NCBI GenBank assembly: GCA_938038735.1
Contig: CALHSW010000058.1
Span: 1-18,062, forward strand
Length of the DNA: 18,062 bases
DNA from: an uncultured Bacteroidia bacterium
GTDB lineage: Bacteria; Bacteroidota; Bacteroidia; Bacteroidales; CAJPTX01
Reading direction: 5' to 3'
Below the pieces are notes generated by a model. That model was not told the origin of the DNA. It saw only the letters and a program-made list of their open reading frames with translations, and did no database searches. Below are positions 1 to 5,775 of this stretch, piece after piece (the stretch's first letter is position 1; each line of letters opens with the position of its first letter). The translations under genes were made by a program, and so were the position numbers.

Positions 1-148
1 TTTTGTCAGCTAAACTACTTGCTAGATTCAAGCTAATCAGCTGTTTAGTTACATGCTAAGACCCTCCTACACCCCCTCCTACACCCTCCTGCACCCCACT
101 GCCCGCCCGCGCGCCCTTGGGGGGGGGCGCTCGCCCGCCCGCCCACGG

Positions 149-167
149 GCGTAGCTGTTGGCTACGC
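149..167. repeat. Perfect inverted repeat (7-bp stem, 5-nt loop)
   Basis: GCGTAGC at 149-155 and GCTACGC at 161-167 are exact reverse complements around TGTTG. No T-run follows on either strand, so it is not an obvious intrinsic terminator. It lies ten bases before the iteron array and may belong to the same site. Confidence 0.6.
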
Positions 168-176
168 TGGTAGACC

Positions 177-233
177 CCAGCTAAGCTAGTAGCTACCAGC
201 TAAGCTATGAGACTCCAGCTAAGCTAGTAATGT
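177..233. repeat. Three tandem 19-bp iterons (CCAGCTAAGCTA core)
   Basis: The 12-mer CCAGCTAAGCTA occurs exactly at 177-188, 196-207 and 215-226, so the period is exactly 19 bp, close to two helical turns. The seven bases after each core are variable but begin GTAG, TGAG and GTAA. A related CAGCTAAACTA lies at 7-17. Regular phased iterons are typical of binding sites for replication initiators, for small terminase (pac/cos), or for repressors. The small terminase gene begins about 490 bp downstream. Function is inferred. Confidence 0.65.
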
Positions 234-660
234 ATTTTCTATCTATGTAATAGGAGGGTTTATAAACGCGCGCGAGGGAGGGTTGCGGGTGCGCGCGTAC
301 GCGATGGGCGGGGGCGCAACGGAGCGAAACGGCGGGGGAAACGGCGCGAATGGGCAAAACGGGCAAAATGGCAACGGATTTCGATGGGGATGGTATAGCA
401 TACCGCCGAAAGGGAGAAACGGCGCAAATGGCACGCTAAATCGCCAAATAGGGGCATTTACGTCCCTCCCGCCGCCCCCACGGCTGGGCGTAGCCCCCTA
501 CCCTACCCCAAAAAGGGCAACCCGCCGCCCCATCCCCCGCAAGCCGTTGGGCGGCCGCGGATAACCGCTACCTTTGCGCCGCGGCGGAGTGATTACCGTA
601 ACCGAATGCGAATGGGTAACGTAGCTATAGATTGCATAAGCGTTCGCAAAGCGCTAACGG

Positions 661-692
661 TTTGGTATTACACGCACGGTAAAATATAGTAT
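661..692 (+). promoter_or_regulatory. Candidate promoter of the terminase genes
   Basis: TTTG at 661-664 is followed after 20 bases by TATAGTAT at 685-692. This fits the spacing of the Bacteroidota -33/-7 promoter, but the second box is only a partial match to TAnnTTTG. Read as a sigma-70-like pair it gives TTGGTA, 17 bases, TATAGT. The start codon of the small terminase gene is at 725, which leaves a short leader containing GAGGAAAGGGAG, an unusually good Shine-Dalgarno stretch for this window. Confidence 0.4.
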
Positions 693-724
693 TTAGGTAA
701 ACGTAAAGAGGAAAGGGAGACGGT

Positions 725-1378
725 ATGGCAAGGGATCCGAAACACTACCCCTCGGCGCGGCTGCGGGCGGCGCGGCGCGCCCTTGTGGCAGACCTCTACC
801 GGAGGGGGTACTCGTACGGCGCGATCCAGGCGCGGCTGCGGGAGGAGGCGGGGATGGAGCGCACCTCGCTGAGCACGATCCATAGCGACGTGATGGCGCT
901 GCTGGCGGAGTGGCGGGCGGAGCGGCTGGAGAGCATTGAGGATTACGTGACGCTGGAGCTGCGGCGGATCGACGACGCGACCCGCGCGCTGTGGGCGGAG
1001 TGGGAGAAGAGCAAGGAGGAGGGGGCGCGGCCGGCGGCGGTGGGGTACATGGCGGAGATACGGCAGCAGCTGGCGGAGCGGCGCAAGCTGCTGGGGCTGT
1101 ACGCGCCGGAGCGGCGGGAGGTGGCGGGGCCCGGGGGCGGGGCGATCGCGGTGCAGACGCTGAGCGACGCGGAGATCGCCGCGGAGATCGCCCGCATCAC
1201 CAGCGGGCTGCCCCCCGCGAAGGGCGAAGCGGCGGACGCGGCGGGGGATATTGAGGAAAATATGGAAGAGGATTGGGCGGCGGAGGATGTAGAGGGGAAA
1301 GATATAGAAGAGGAGGAGGTAGAAGAGGAAGATATAGAGGGGGATGCGGTGGAGGGAAGCGTGGAGGGGTTGGCGTAG
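725..1378 (+). CDS. terS: Putative phage terminase small subunit
   Basis: A 217-residue protein placed directly before the large terminase. Residues about 10-60 form a helix-turn-helix-like segment (LYRRGYSYGAIQARLREE, then a second helix around SLSTIHSDVMALLAEW), as in DNA-binding domains of small terminases. Residues 66-130 are predicted helical, with YMAEIRQQLAERRKLLGLYAPE resembling the oligomerisation segment of this class. Small subunits bind the packaging-start site and regulate the large subunit ATPase. The C-terminal part (about 174-214) is a strikingly acidic repeat of Glu, Asp and Val/Ile-Glu pairs, encoded by a polypurine tract. The start has a strong Shine-Dalgarno sequence and sits just after a candidate promoter. 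Function rests on HTH character plus synteny rather than on a diagnostic motif. Confidence 0.75.
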   Translation: MARDPKHYPSARLRAARRALVADLYRRGYSYGAIQARLREEAGMERTSLSTIHSDVMALLAEWRAERLESIEDYVTLELRRIDDATRALWAEWEKSKEEGARPAAVGYMAEIRQQLAERRKLLGLYAPERREVAGPGGGAIAVQTLSDAEIAAEIARITSGLPPAKGEAADAAGDIEENMEEDWAAEDVEGKDIEEEEVEEEDIEGDAVEGSVEGLA

Positions 1379-1399
1379 CCGCCACCCATTGGCGAAGGG

Positions 1400-1471
1400 A
1401 TGCACGGCGGTAACGGAATGGACGGCGGTAGCGGTATGAACGGCGGCGAAGGGATGGAAGGGATGGGAAAC
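1400..1471 (+). repeat. Tandem 18-bp repeats, each with an in-frame ATG
   Basis: Units ATGCACGGCGGTAACGGA, ATGGACGGCGGTAGCGGT and ATGAACGGCGGCGAAGGG follow one another, then two shortened 9-bp units ATGGAAGGG and ATGGGAAAC. They encode a Met-x-Gly-Gly-x-Gly repeat at the N-terminus of the large terminase. The array multiplies possible start codons in the same frame. Confidence 0.7.
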
Positions 1472-2959
1472 ATCGGGCGTGCCGGGGCGGCGCGGCTGCT
1501 GGCGTTGCAGCGGGAGCGGCTGCGGCGGGCGGCGGGGGACGACCTGACGGCGTTCATCACCTACATGGCGGCGGGCTACCGCGCGGAGTGGTTCCATCGG
1601 CTGGTGGCGGCGAAGTGCGAGGCGCTGGTGCGCGGCACGCTGGGGCGCGACCGGCTGATGGTGTTCATGCCGCCGCAGCACGGCAAGAGCGAGATCATCT
1701 CGAAGCACCTGCCGGCGTGGGCGCTGGGGCGAACGCCGGGGCTAAAGGTGGCGGCGGCCTCGTACAGCGCGGCGATGGCGCGCAAATTCTCGGCGGCGGT
1801 GCAGAACGCCATGGCGGGCGAGGCGTACCGCGCGGTGTTCCCCGGGGTGCGCATGGGGGAGCGAAGCGCGGGGGCTGGACGGCGGTACGCGCGCACGGCT
1901 GACTACTTCGACGTGGTGGGGACGGGGGGCTTCTACAAGGCGGTGGGGGTGGGCGGGAGCCTGACGGGGACCACGGTGGATTTGGGGATTATCGACGACC
2001 CCGTGAAGGGGATCGATGCCTACTCGGAGACGATGCGGGGGCGGCTGTGGGACTGGTACACGGACGTGTTCCTAACGCGGCTACACCGCGGGAGCAAGGT
2101 GGCGCTGATCATGACGCGGTGGCACGAGGACGACCTGGCGGGGCGCATCCTGGCGGCGGAGGGGGGGCGGTGGGAGGTGGTGGCGATCCCAGCGGTGCGG
2201 GAGGCGACCCCCGTGGGGCAGTACCTGCCGGGGGCAGCGGCGTACGAAGACCCGCGGGCGGTGGGGGAGGCGCTGTGGCCGGCGATGCACCCGCTGGAGG
2301 AGCTGCGGGCGGCGGCGCGGCTAAGCCCTTCCACCTTCCACGCGCTCTACCAGCAGCACCCCACGGCGGAGGGGGGCAACATCGTGCGGCGGGCGTGGCT
2401 GCCGATCGTGCCGCTGGGCGAGTTCGAGCAGCTGCGGCGGGCGGCGGGCGCGCCGATGGTGTTCTTCCTGGATACGGCGTACACGGCCGACCGGCGCAAC
2501 GACCCCTCGGGGATCGTGGCGGCGTGCCGCGCGGGGGGCGTGGTGTACATCGCGCACGCGGAGAAGGTGTACAAGACGTTCCCCGACCTGATCCGCTGGG
2601 TGCCGGCGTACGCGGCGGCGCACGGGTACACGCCGCGCAGCACGGTGCGCGTGGAGCCGAAGGCGAACGGGCTGTCGGTGATCGACCAGCTGCGCCGCGA
2701 CACGGGGCTGAACGTGGCGCGCACGCCCACGCCGCGGGAGGGGAAGACGGCGCGGCTGCACGCGGCGACCCCCGCGATCGAGGGGGGGCGGGTGAAGCTG
2801 GTGGAGGGGGCGTGGAACGAGGGGTTCGTGGAGGAGGTGTGCGGGTTCCCGGCGGCGGCGCACGATGAGTACGTGGACTGCCTGTGCTACGCGGTGGACT
2901 ACTTCCTGGGGGGCGGGGGCGGTGTGGATACGCGGCGGATCGAGGGGCTGGCGTACTAG
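1400..2959 (+). CDS. terL: Phage terminase large subunit (ATPase-nuclease)
   Basis: This 519-residue motor protein pumps DNA into the prohead and cuts it. ATPase motifs are visible: Walker A-like PPQHGKSE (91-98), Walker B LGIIDDP (195-201) and coupling motif TRWHEDD (239-245). The C-terminal RNase H-like nuclease has acidic residues D358 in FFLDTA, E419 in RVEPKANG and D489/D493 in HDEYVDC. Length is normal for the Terminase_6/RNase H-type family. It lies 21 bp after the small subunit. The exact start is uncertain: the first 23 residues are a Gly-rich repeat containing Met at positions 1, 7, 13, 19 and 22, encoded by 18-bp tandem units each opening with an in-frame ATG. No portal gene follows, which is unusual for a phage packaging module. 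Confidence 0.95.
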   Translation: MHGGNGMDGGSGMNGGEGMEGMGNIGRAGAARLLALQRERLRRAAGDDLTAFITYMAAGYRAEWFHRLVAAKCEALVRGTLGRDRLMVFMPPQHGKSEIISKHLPAWALGRTPGLKVAAASYSAAMARKFSAAVQNAMAGEAYRAVFPGVRMGERSAGAGRRYARTADYFDVVGTGGFYKAVGVGGSLTGTTVDLGIIDDPVKGIDAYSETMRGRLWDWYTDVFLTRLHRGSKVALIMTRWHEDDLAGRILAAEGGRWEVVAIPAVREATPVGQYLPGAAAYEDPRAVGEALWPAMHPLEELRAAARLSPSTFHALYQQHPTAEGGNIVRRAWLPIVPLGEFEQLRRAAGAPMVFFLDTAYTADRRNDPSGIVAACRAGGVVYIAHAEKVYKTFPDLIRWVPAYAAAHGYTPRSTVRVEPKANGLSVIDQLRRDTGLNVARTPTPREGKTARLHAATPAIEGGRVKLVEGAWNEGFVEEVCGFPAAAHDEYVDCLCYAVDYFLGGGGGVDTRRIEGLAY

Positions 2960-3013
2960 GGGCGGCGGCGTTTCGGGTGGTGACCACGCGGGCCAGTCTT
3001 TCAGAAATGATTG

Positions 3014-3108
3014 CCGCCAGGGTCAGTCTTTCAGACTGTTTTGCCCTTTGGGCAAATGTACCGGGGGTTTGAAAACCCCCGGCTATTCAAAGACCGTCCT
3101 ACGGACGG
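3014..3108 (+). repeat. Four-hairpin REP-like array, copy A
   Basis: Four perfect palindromes in series: CAGTCT-TTC-AGACTG (3024-3038), TTTGCCC-TTT-GGGCAAA (3040-3056), a 10-bp stem opening CCGGGGGTTT with a GA loop (3061-3082), and CCGTCC-TAC-GGACGG (3094-3108). The same order returns inverted at 3340-3434. A partial extra copy of the first unit (CCAGTCTTTCAG) lies just upstream near 2993. Such clustered hairpins are typical of REP/BIME elements dispersed in bacterial genomes, sometimes moved by RAYT transposases. That assignment is inference. Confidence 0.75.
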
Positions 3109-3160
3109 GGCTGCAATGGTTTGCGAAAAATTCATGCGGGTTGTGGAGGGGGCATTGCAT
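3091..3160. repeat. Imperfect direct repeat, unit 1 (partner at about 3502-3568)
   Basis: The stretch beginning AGACCGTCCTACGGACGGGG and running through GCAATGG, TGCGAA, ATGCGG and GGGGCATTGC recurs in the same order and orientation at about 3502-3568. Unit 1 overlaps the last hairpin of array A. The segments suggest repeated insertion or recombination of the same element family in this intergenic region. Confidence 0.55.
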
Positions 3161-3339
3161 GCAGGTTTATGCGGGTTTTAATCGGCGATGGTGCAGGTTG
3201 TGACGGTGTACAGTTGGTCACGGCCGCAGCAGCAGAATACGCAAAGCTATACCGCTATGGGTTGCGAAATGTAGGACGGCATATATACGGCTACTGAAAG
3301 CGAAGATGTTTGAAAGGGGGCGGCGCAGCCGCTGCGTTT

Positions 3340-3434
3340 CCGTCCGCAGGACGGTCTCTCAATAGCCGGGGGTCTTCAGACCCTCGGTCTCCTCGCCTAA
3401 AGGGCGAACCAGTCTGAAAGACTGACCCTGGCGG
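3340..3434 (-). repeat. Four-hairpin REP-like array, copy B (inverted)
   Basis: This is the inverted counterpart of 3014-3108, again 95 bp. Hairpins on the + strand are CCGTCC-GCA-GGACGG (3340-3354), a stem at 3366-3387 with one mismatch, TCGCC...GGCGA (3393-3407) and CAGTCT-GAA-AGACTG (3410-3424). Differences from copy A fall in loops or change both sides of a stem: T-A becomes C-G in the second and third hairpins. The pairing therefore appears to be maintained, which points to selection on structure and not only to a recent duplication. Confidence 0.75.
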
Positions 3435-3501
3435 ACGATTGTATTCGCAAATTCAATGCGAGGATTAACATAGGAGGGCAGCGCGGGTCAATCCCATGGG
3501 G

Positions 3502-3568
3502 AGACCGTCCTGCGGGCGGGGCGGCAATGGCTGCGAAGATTTATGCGGTTATTTTTGGGGCATTGCGG
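3502..3568. repeat. Imperfect direct repeat, unit 2
   Basis: The second copy reads AGACCGTCCTGCGGGCGGGG, then GCAATGG, TGCGAAGA, TTATGCGG and GGGGCATTGC, matching 3091-3160 with small gaps. In this copy the CCGTCC/GGACGG stem is weakened to CCGTCC/GGGCGG, so the hairpin is decayed. Confidence 0.55.
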
Positions 3569-3790
3569 GTAGCCCATGGATGGGGTGGCGGTTATTATGC
3601 GCGGAGGGCGGCGGCGGGTTTAGGTAGGGTGTTTGCCTTTACAATGTAAACACTCTATAGACTACAAATAGTGCTAGTTGAGTGATTACGAAACGAACGG
3701 AATACGCCAATACAAACGGCACACCGAACGATTACAATGAAAGGTGTCGCATCGCACGCTGCACTATTACGAAGTAAACGGTTAGCGTAA

Positions 3791-3827
3791 GAAAAAAGGA
3801 GGGGGGAGGAATCGCTCCGCCCCCCTC
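3791..3827 (-). terminator. Rho-independent terminator of the leftward early operon
   Basis: Read on the minus strand, GAGGGGGGCGGA and TCCTCCCCCCTC form a 12-bp stem with a single mismatch around a GCGAT loop, followed by CTTTTTT. It lies about 30 bp after the stop codon of the last leftward gene (3857), so it ends the early operon before the hairpin arrays. Confidence 0.8.
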
Positions 3828-3856
3828 TGCGCATTGGGTTAATAATAGGCTACGCG

Positions 3857-4117
3857 CTACCCGCGCCCGCTGTAGGCGAGTTCGCCGTAGGCGCGGCGTA
3901 GGCGGCGGACGCTGCGGCCGAGGGCGCGCAGGGCGGGGGCTGTATCGTCGCCCCTGGCGGCGGCGGCGTAGAGCCGGTCGGCGAGGCGGCGGGCTGCGTT
4001 AGCCTCTAGGGCGATGCGCTGCGCGGCGCGCAGGGTGGGCTGCGGGTCGGCGGGCGTGGGGCGGTGGGTCTCCATTGCCATGCTATTCTTTTCCATTTCC
4101 ATGCTATCCTTTCCCAT
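3857..4117 (-). CDS. Small basic hypothetical protein (last gene of early operon)
   Basis: An 86-residue protein not recognised. The N-terminus contains two imperfect 7-residue repeats with several Met (GKDSMEM, EKNSMAM), so the start could be any of five in-frame ATGs. The body (about 28-80) is Ala/Arg-rich and predicted helical (LRAAQRIALEANAARRLADRLYAAAARG, then RALGRSVRRLRRAYGEL), suggesting a two-helix or helical-hairpin fold. The protein is cationic and could contact nucleic acid, but no motif supports a role. It is the last cistron of the leftward block, 30 bp before the terminator. The AT-rich first 60 bases contrast with the GC-rich remainder. Confidence 0.55.
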   Translation of the reverse strand: MGKDSMEMEKNSMAMETHRPTPADPQPTLRAAQRIALEANAARRLADRLYAAAARGDDTAPALRALGRSVRRLRRAYGELAYSGRG

Positions 4118-4174
4118 TTACGTAGTAAGGGTATTAGCAGAAGTACCCACGGTGGTAGTCTAACCTGTTCATCG

Positions 4175-4456
4175 TTACTCTCCCCATTCGTCCTTTCTTA
4201 CAATCTTAACGCTCTGCTTCTTTCCATCACCCCTTCTTGTCATTTCTTCCTTTGATTCTTCTACGAAACTCCCTAAGTATAGCGCAACAAACTCCATCCT
4301 ACCAAGCACCGATAGCATTGTCATCTCTAAATCTCTCTGAGTACCAACCTTACTCTTATCCTCCATCACTTCTAAAAGAAATGCAAACTCTCCCTTAAAA
4401 TCCTTTAGAAGTATCTCTGCTTTTCTTCGTATCAACAAAAGTTCACTCTCTATCAT
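4175..4456 (-). CDS. Hypothetical protein, helical, low GC
   Basis: A 93-residue protein of unknown family. It begins MIESELLLIRRKAEILLKDF and is predicted mainly helical through residue 75, ending in a charged tail (RRGDGKKQSVKIVRKDEWGE). There is no signal peptide or membrane span. Its base composition is much poorer in GC than the flanking phage genes, so it may be a more recent arrival. A GGAGGT-type ribosome-binding stretch lies just before the ATG on the minus strand (AATGGAGGTAGTACAATG). Its neighbours are two other small proteins at the distal end of the early operon, where phages often carry accessory host-takeover genes. That role is only inferred from location. Confidence 0.6.
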   Translation of the reverse strand: MIESELLLIRRKAEILLKDFKGEFAFLLEVMEDKSKVGTQRDLEMTMLSVLGRMEFVALYLGSFVEESKEEMTRRGDGKKQSVKIVRKDEWGE

Positions 4457-4481
4457 TGTACTACCTCCATTTTTACCGTTA

Positions 4482-4733
4482 CTACCATTCTTTACTACTA
4501 CTCATGTACTCTCTGTCTATCTCCTCTTGCTCCTCCATCTCCTCCATCTCCCGCTCTACCCTCCTGCCGACCTCTCCATCCCATCTGAACTCTTCCCGCC
4601 TACTCTCCCTCCACGCCCTGTCCTCATCGCTGTACTCTTCGTCCTTCGCCGTGTTCCACAGCTCGCTCCACCTTTCGTCTGCCATATCCTCTTTGCCCCG
4701 CAGGTGGAGGCCGTTGTCTCTGTTGGTATCCAT
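4482..4733 (-). CDS. Small highly acidic hypothetical protein
   Basis: An 83-residue, strongly charged protein. The C-terminal half (about 45-78) is almost entirely Glu, Arg and Met (EVGRRVEREMEEMEEQEEIDREYM) and should form a single long helix or coiled coil. The N-terminal half contains RWSELWNTAKDEEYSDEDRAW. No family is recognised. Acidic small phage proteins sometimes mimic DNA and block restriction or other DNA-binding host proteins. This one sits close to a methyltransferase and a nuclease, but that remains conjecture. The leader carries GTAACCTTTTAAC at 4751-4763 and GGAGAG close to the start, which supports the ATG at 4733. Confidence 0.6.
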   Translation of the reverse strand: MDTNRDNGLHLRGKEDMADERWSELWNTAKDEEYSDEDRAWRESRREEFRWDGEVGRRVEREMEEMEEQEEIDREYMSSSKEW

Positions 4734-4759
4734 TGTTACACTCTCCTATCGTTAAAAGG

Positions 4760-5683
4760 TTACTGATTATCGCTTAAAGGCTCTTCGGCGCGCGCCCATT
4801 CGGGGGCGGCGTAGATGTAGCAGAAGTTCTGCGGGGGGCGGAAGCCGGGGATCGCGGCGCGGGGGTCGATGGGTTCGGGGTAGGCGATGGGGTTCTCGAG
4901 GCGCAGGGCGCGGGCGATGGGCGCTTCGCGGAAGTAGCGTTGGAACTCGTCAAGGGTTACTCCGCCGCGGGTGGAGGTGCGATCCCAGACCGACTGTTGG
5001 GGGCCGGCCACGATGCGCCCGATGGTGCATTCGCCGACGATGCGGCAGACGGGGGCGGAGGCGTAGAGGAGGACGCGGGAGATGTCGCGGCGGCATGGGA
5101 TGGCGCGGCGGTACTCGTAGCGCTTGCGGCCGCTGAGGATCGCCTCGGCGTACCGCGGCCTGATGGCGAGGAGGATGGCGTTGGCGCGCTGGGGGGACTC
5201 GCCTCGCAGCTTGGCGATGCGCCTGGCGGTTGGGCAGGGGGATGCGGGCTCTGCGGGCGCGGGGGGCGTATCGGGTGGCAGCATTCGGATGCCGTAGGCT
5301 TCGGCGGCAGCCACATCGGGGTGCGGGTGGTTCGGGGGGCAGATCGGGGTGAAGAGGGAGGGCTGCAAGAACTCGCAGGCCCTGCCAACGAGGGCGATGA
5401 ACTCCTCGGCGAGGAGGCCGTCGGGCTGGCAGCGGAGGATGCGCCAGCCGCGGGCGGCGGCGGCGTTGTACTTCTCCATGTCGCGCAGGAATCCCTCGGC
5501 GCGGTTGTGGCGGCCGTAGGTCCAGACACCGCCCTCAATCTCGATGGCGATGCTGAGCTCGCGGATGGCGAAGTCGAAGCGCCAGCGGCGGAAGGGGTGG
5601 AAGCTGAATTCGGGGATGGGCGTGAAGCCGGTGCGCTCCGTGACGCGGCGCATGAAAAGCTGTTGGACTGCCTTGGTAACCAT
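4760..5683 (-). CDS. PD-(D/E)XK nuclease-like protein fused to an ASCH (PUA-like) domain
   Basis: A 307-residue two-domain protein. Residues about 1-105 resemble the small phage-type endonuclease fold: FHPFRRWRFDFAI with D37, IAIEIEGGVW with E48 and E50, GRH at 57-59, then EKYNAAAARGWRILR with K71. This gives a D...ExE core consistent with a PD-(D/E)XK nuclease. A Pro/Ala-rich linker (about 135-165) leads to an ASCH domain (about 169-291): ILLAIRPRYAEAILSGRKRYEYRR, YASAPVCRIVGE, and PPQNFCYI near the end. ASCH domains are PUA-fold modules proposed to bind RNA or modified nucleic acid. The gene lies next to a C5-cytosine methyltransferase in the same operon, suggesting a modification-sensing nuclease, or a host-RNA or DNA processing role. 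The leader holds GTTAACCTTTTAAC at 5697-5710. Both domains are recognised by pattern; specificity is unknown. Confidence 0.75.
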   Translation of the reverse strand: MVTKAVQQLFMRRVTERTGFTPIPEFSFHPFRRWRFDFAIRELSIAIEIEGGVWTYGRHNRAEGFLRDMEKYNAAAARGWRILRCQPDGLLAEEFIALVGRACEFLQPSLFTPICPPNHPHPDVAAAEAYGIRMLPPDTPPAPAEPASPCPTARRIAKLRGESPQRANAILLAIRPRYAEAILSGRKRYEYRRAIPCRRDISRVLLYASAPVCRIVGECTIGRIVAGPQQSVWDRTSTRGGVTLDEFQRYFREAPIARALRLENPIAYPEPIDPRAAIPGFRPPQNFCYIYAAPEWARAEEPLSDNQ

Positions 5684-5775
5684 AGTAAAAAGATGTGTTA
5701 AAAGGTTAACTGAAAAAAGGAAGGCTGGCGGGTGATACCAATAGATTTGGGTATCGTATCCACTAGCGTAAGCAT

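Larger units (their letters stand above)
1..660. other. Non-coding, repeat-rich left region upstream of terminase
   Basis: No convincing gene is seen here. Open frames exist but consist of low-complexity Asn-Gly or Pro-Phe strings and lack start signals. In order it holds: A/T-mixed sequence with CAGCTAA-like words (7-35); a pyrimidine tract built from repeated CCCTCCTACAC-like units (about 61-97); a G/C block with a run of nine or more G (about 100-148); a perfect 7-bp hairpin (149-167); three 19-bp iterons (177-233); and a G-rich stretch with short direct repeats, including AAACGGCGCRAATGG at about 339 and 417. Position beside the terminase genes would suit a packaging site or a replication origin. 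That is inference from location and repeats only. Confidence 0.6.
2960..3790. other. Gene-free, hairpin-rich region between convergent operons
   Basis: No credible gene is present between the large terminase stop and the terminator of the leftward operon. Frames that run in from the terminase gene are shadows of it. The region contains two inverted 95-bp hairpin arrays (3014-3108 and 3340-3434), a roughly 70-bp direct repeat (about 3091-3160 and 3502-3568), and an AT-richer unremarkable stretch (about 3630-3790) with TTTACAATGTAAA at about 3648. The arrays probably insulate the convergent transcription units. They resemble repetitive extragenic palindromic elements more than phage sequence. 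Confidence 0.7.

Noticed and set aside
283..564. 93-residue rightward open frame (Asn-Gly-rich)
   Set aside because: It is low-complexity, arises from short direct repeats in G-rich DNA, has no ribosome-binding site and resembles no protein family.
668..1708. 346-residue minus-strand frame over the small terminase gene
   Set aside because: It is low-complexity His/Arg/Leu/Pro shadow coding opposite a well-supported gene with Shine-Dalgarno sequence and promoter.
2109..2987. Long minus-strand frame across the large terminase gene
   Set aside because: It is a Pro/Ala/Arg-rich shadow frame caused by high GC content; the + strand frame carries all terminase motifs.
3014..3434. CRISPR array
   Set aside because: The palindromes differ from one another, occur once per array and have no regular spacers; the copies are inverted, unlike CRISPR direct repeats.
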